A DNA stretch of 41,664 nucleotides. It comes from Clostridium sp. (GTDB lineage: Bacteria > Bacillota > Clostridia > Clostridiales > Clostridiaceae). The stretch is from the NCBI GenBank assembly GCA_015058405.1, contig SVCL01000083.1, positions 1 through 41,664 of the forward strand, read 5' to 3'. The notes under the pieces were generated by a model, which was given only the letters and a program-made list of their open reading frames with translations, was not told the DNA's origin and ran no database searches. Positions 41,492 through 41,664 of this stretch are shown one piece after another. Numbering within the stretch: the stretch's first letter is position 1; every line of letters begins with the position of its first letter. The position numbers and the translations under genes are program-made.

Positions 41492-41664
41492 ATGATAGGT
41501 GTTAAAAAGAAAGCAGATAGAACTCAAATAGAATTATTAAGTATAGATGATCTTGTTCCTAAAAATCATTTAGTTAGAAAATTAGATGCAGCAAATGATT
41601 CAATATATATTTGGCATCCGCTCAATGAGACAAACCTTAAAAGAAATTGAAGTCAACTTCGCAT
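41492..41664 (+). pseudogene. IS1182-family transposase, N-terminal fragment with internal deletion
   Basis: From the ATG (AAGGTGGTG upstream) the frame reads IELLSIDDLVPKNHLVRKLDAA, the usual IS1182-type start. It soon goes off-family and stops at 41648-41650. From about 41600 a different frame reads IQYIFGIRSMRQTLKEIEV, then NFA at the window edge, which is the next conserved block of the same family. Roughly 25-30 residues that normally lie between these blocks are missing, so an internal deletion has shifted the frame. The rest runs off the window. Confidence 0.8.

Overview
This is an AT-rich window with short, tightly packed operons, strong GGAGG-type ribosome sites, occasional TTG/GTG starts and many intrinsic terminators. 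The gene content (AsrABC sulfite reductase, a NarB/NapA-type nitrate reductase cluster, a T-box leader, rubredoxin-reductase-like and clostridial-type proteins) points to an anaerobic Firmicute, most likely Clostridium sensu stricto (cluster I, C. perfringens/C. tertium-like). The species cannot be settled from the sequence alone. Both ends look disturbed: the left end holds an ABC ATPase cut off after its Q-loop, and the right end holds a decayed IS1182-type transposase start.

Layout. 1-3.2 kb: a small secreted bacteriocin-like protein with two MacB/FtsX-type permeases and a truncated ATPase (minus strand). 3.4-6.9 kb: deoB, a C_GCAxxG_C_C redox-type protein, a 226-nt imperfect palindrome, and an enterochelin-esterase-like hydrolase. 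7.0-24.3 kb: a molybdenum and anaerobic-respiration island. It contains asrABC, a nitrate reductase operon (NarB-like Mo enzyme, four-cluster ferredoxin, FAD oxidoreductase, TDT-family anion transporter, mobA), a Moco-riboswitch-like leader directly after mobA, and a seven-gene Moco operon (MoeA-like, moeA, moaC, mobB, moaA, MOSC, moaB). A Crp/Fnr-type regulator and the divergent molybdate transporter modABC complete it. Molybdate enters through ModABC, is built into Moco by the moa/moe/mob products, and is used by the nitrate reductase; the riboswitch could feed cofactor status back on synthesis.

24.3-30.3 kb: a stand-alone chemoreceptor-tip protein, an unknown gene, a cysteine desulfurase-thiI pair for tRNA thiolation, a HEXXH membrane protein, a decayed DUF2974 (Mbeg1-like) gene, tRNA-Gln(CTG), a Cys-rich unknown protein and a zinc-ribbon protein. 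30.6-33.4 kb: a csoR-copA-copZ copper operon with a CCCCCTAGGGGG operator. 33.5-34.0 kb: no large gene, but two 9-bp direct repeats 21 bp apart, two mini-ORFs with ribosome sites and a terminator; this is the best candidate here for an undescribed small-RNA or small-peptide locus. 34.1-37.3 kb: a large secreted GH9 cellulase. 37.6-41.2 kb: a RodA/FtsW-type protein, a BASS-family transporter under a T-box leader (probable Ile specifier), and an acetylesterase-like hydrolase.

A recurrent theme is a family of long hairpins whose outer ends read CTGTATCAAAA / TTTTGATACAG. Three copies are clear and one is divergent. They close the 3' ends of operons, and two copies place their end where a -35 box for the next gene would lie.
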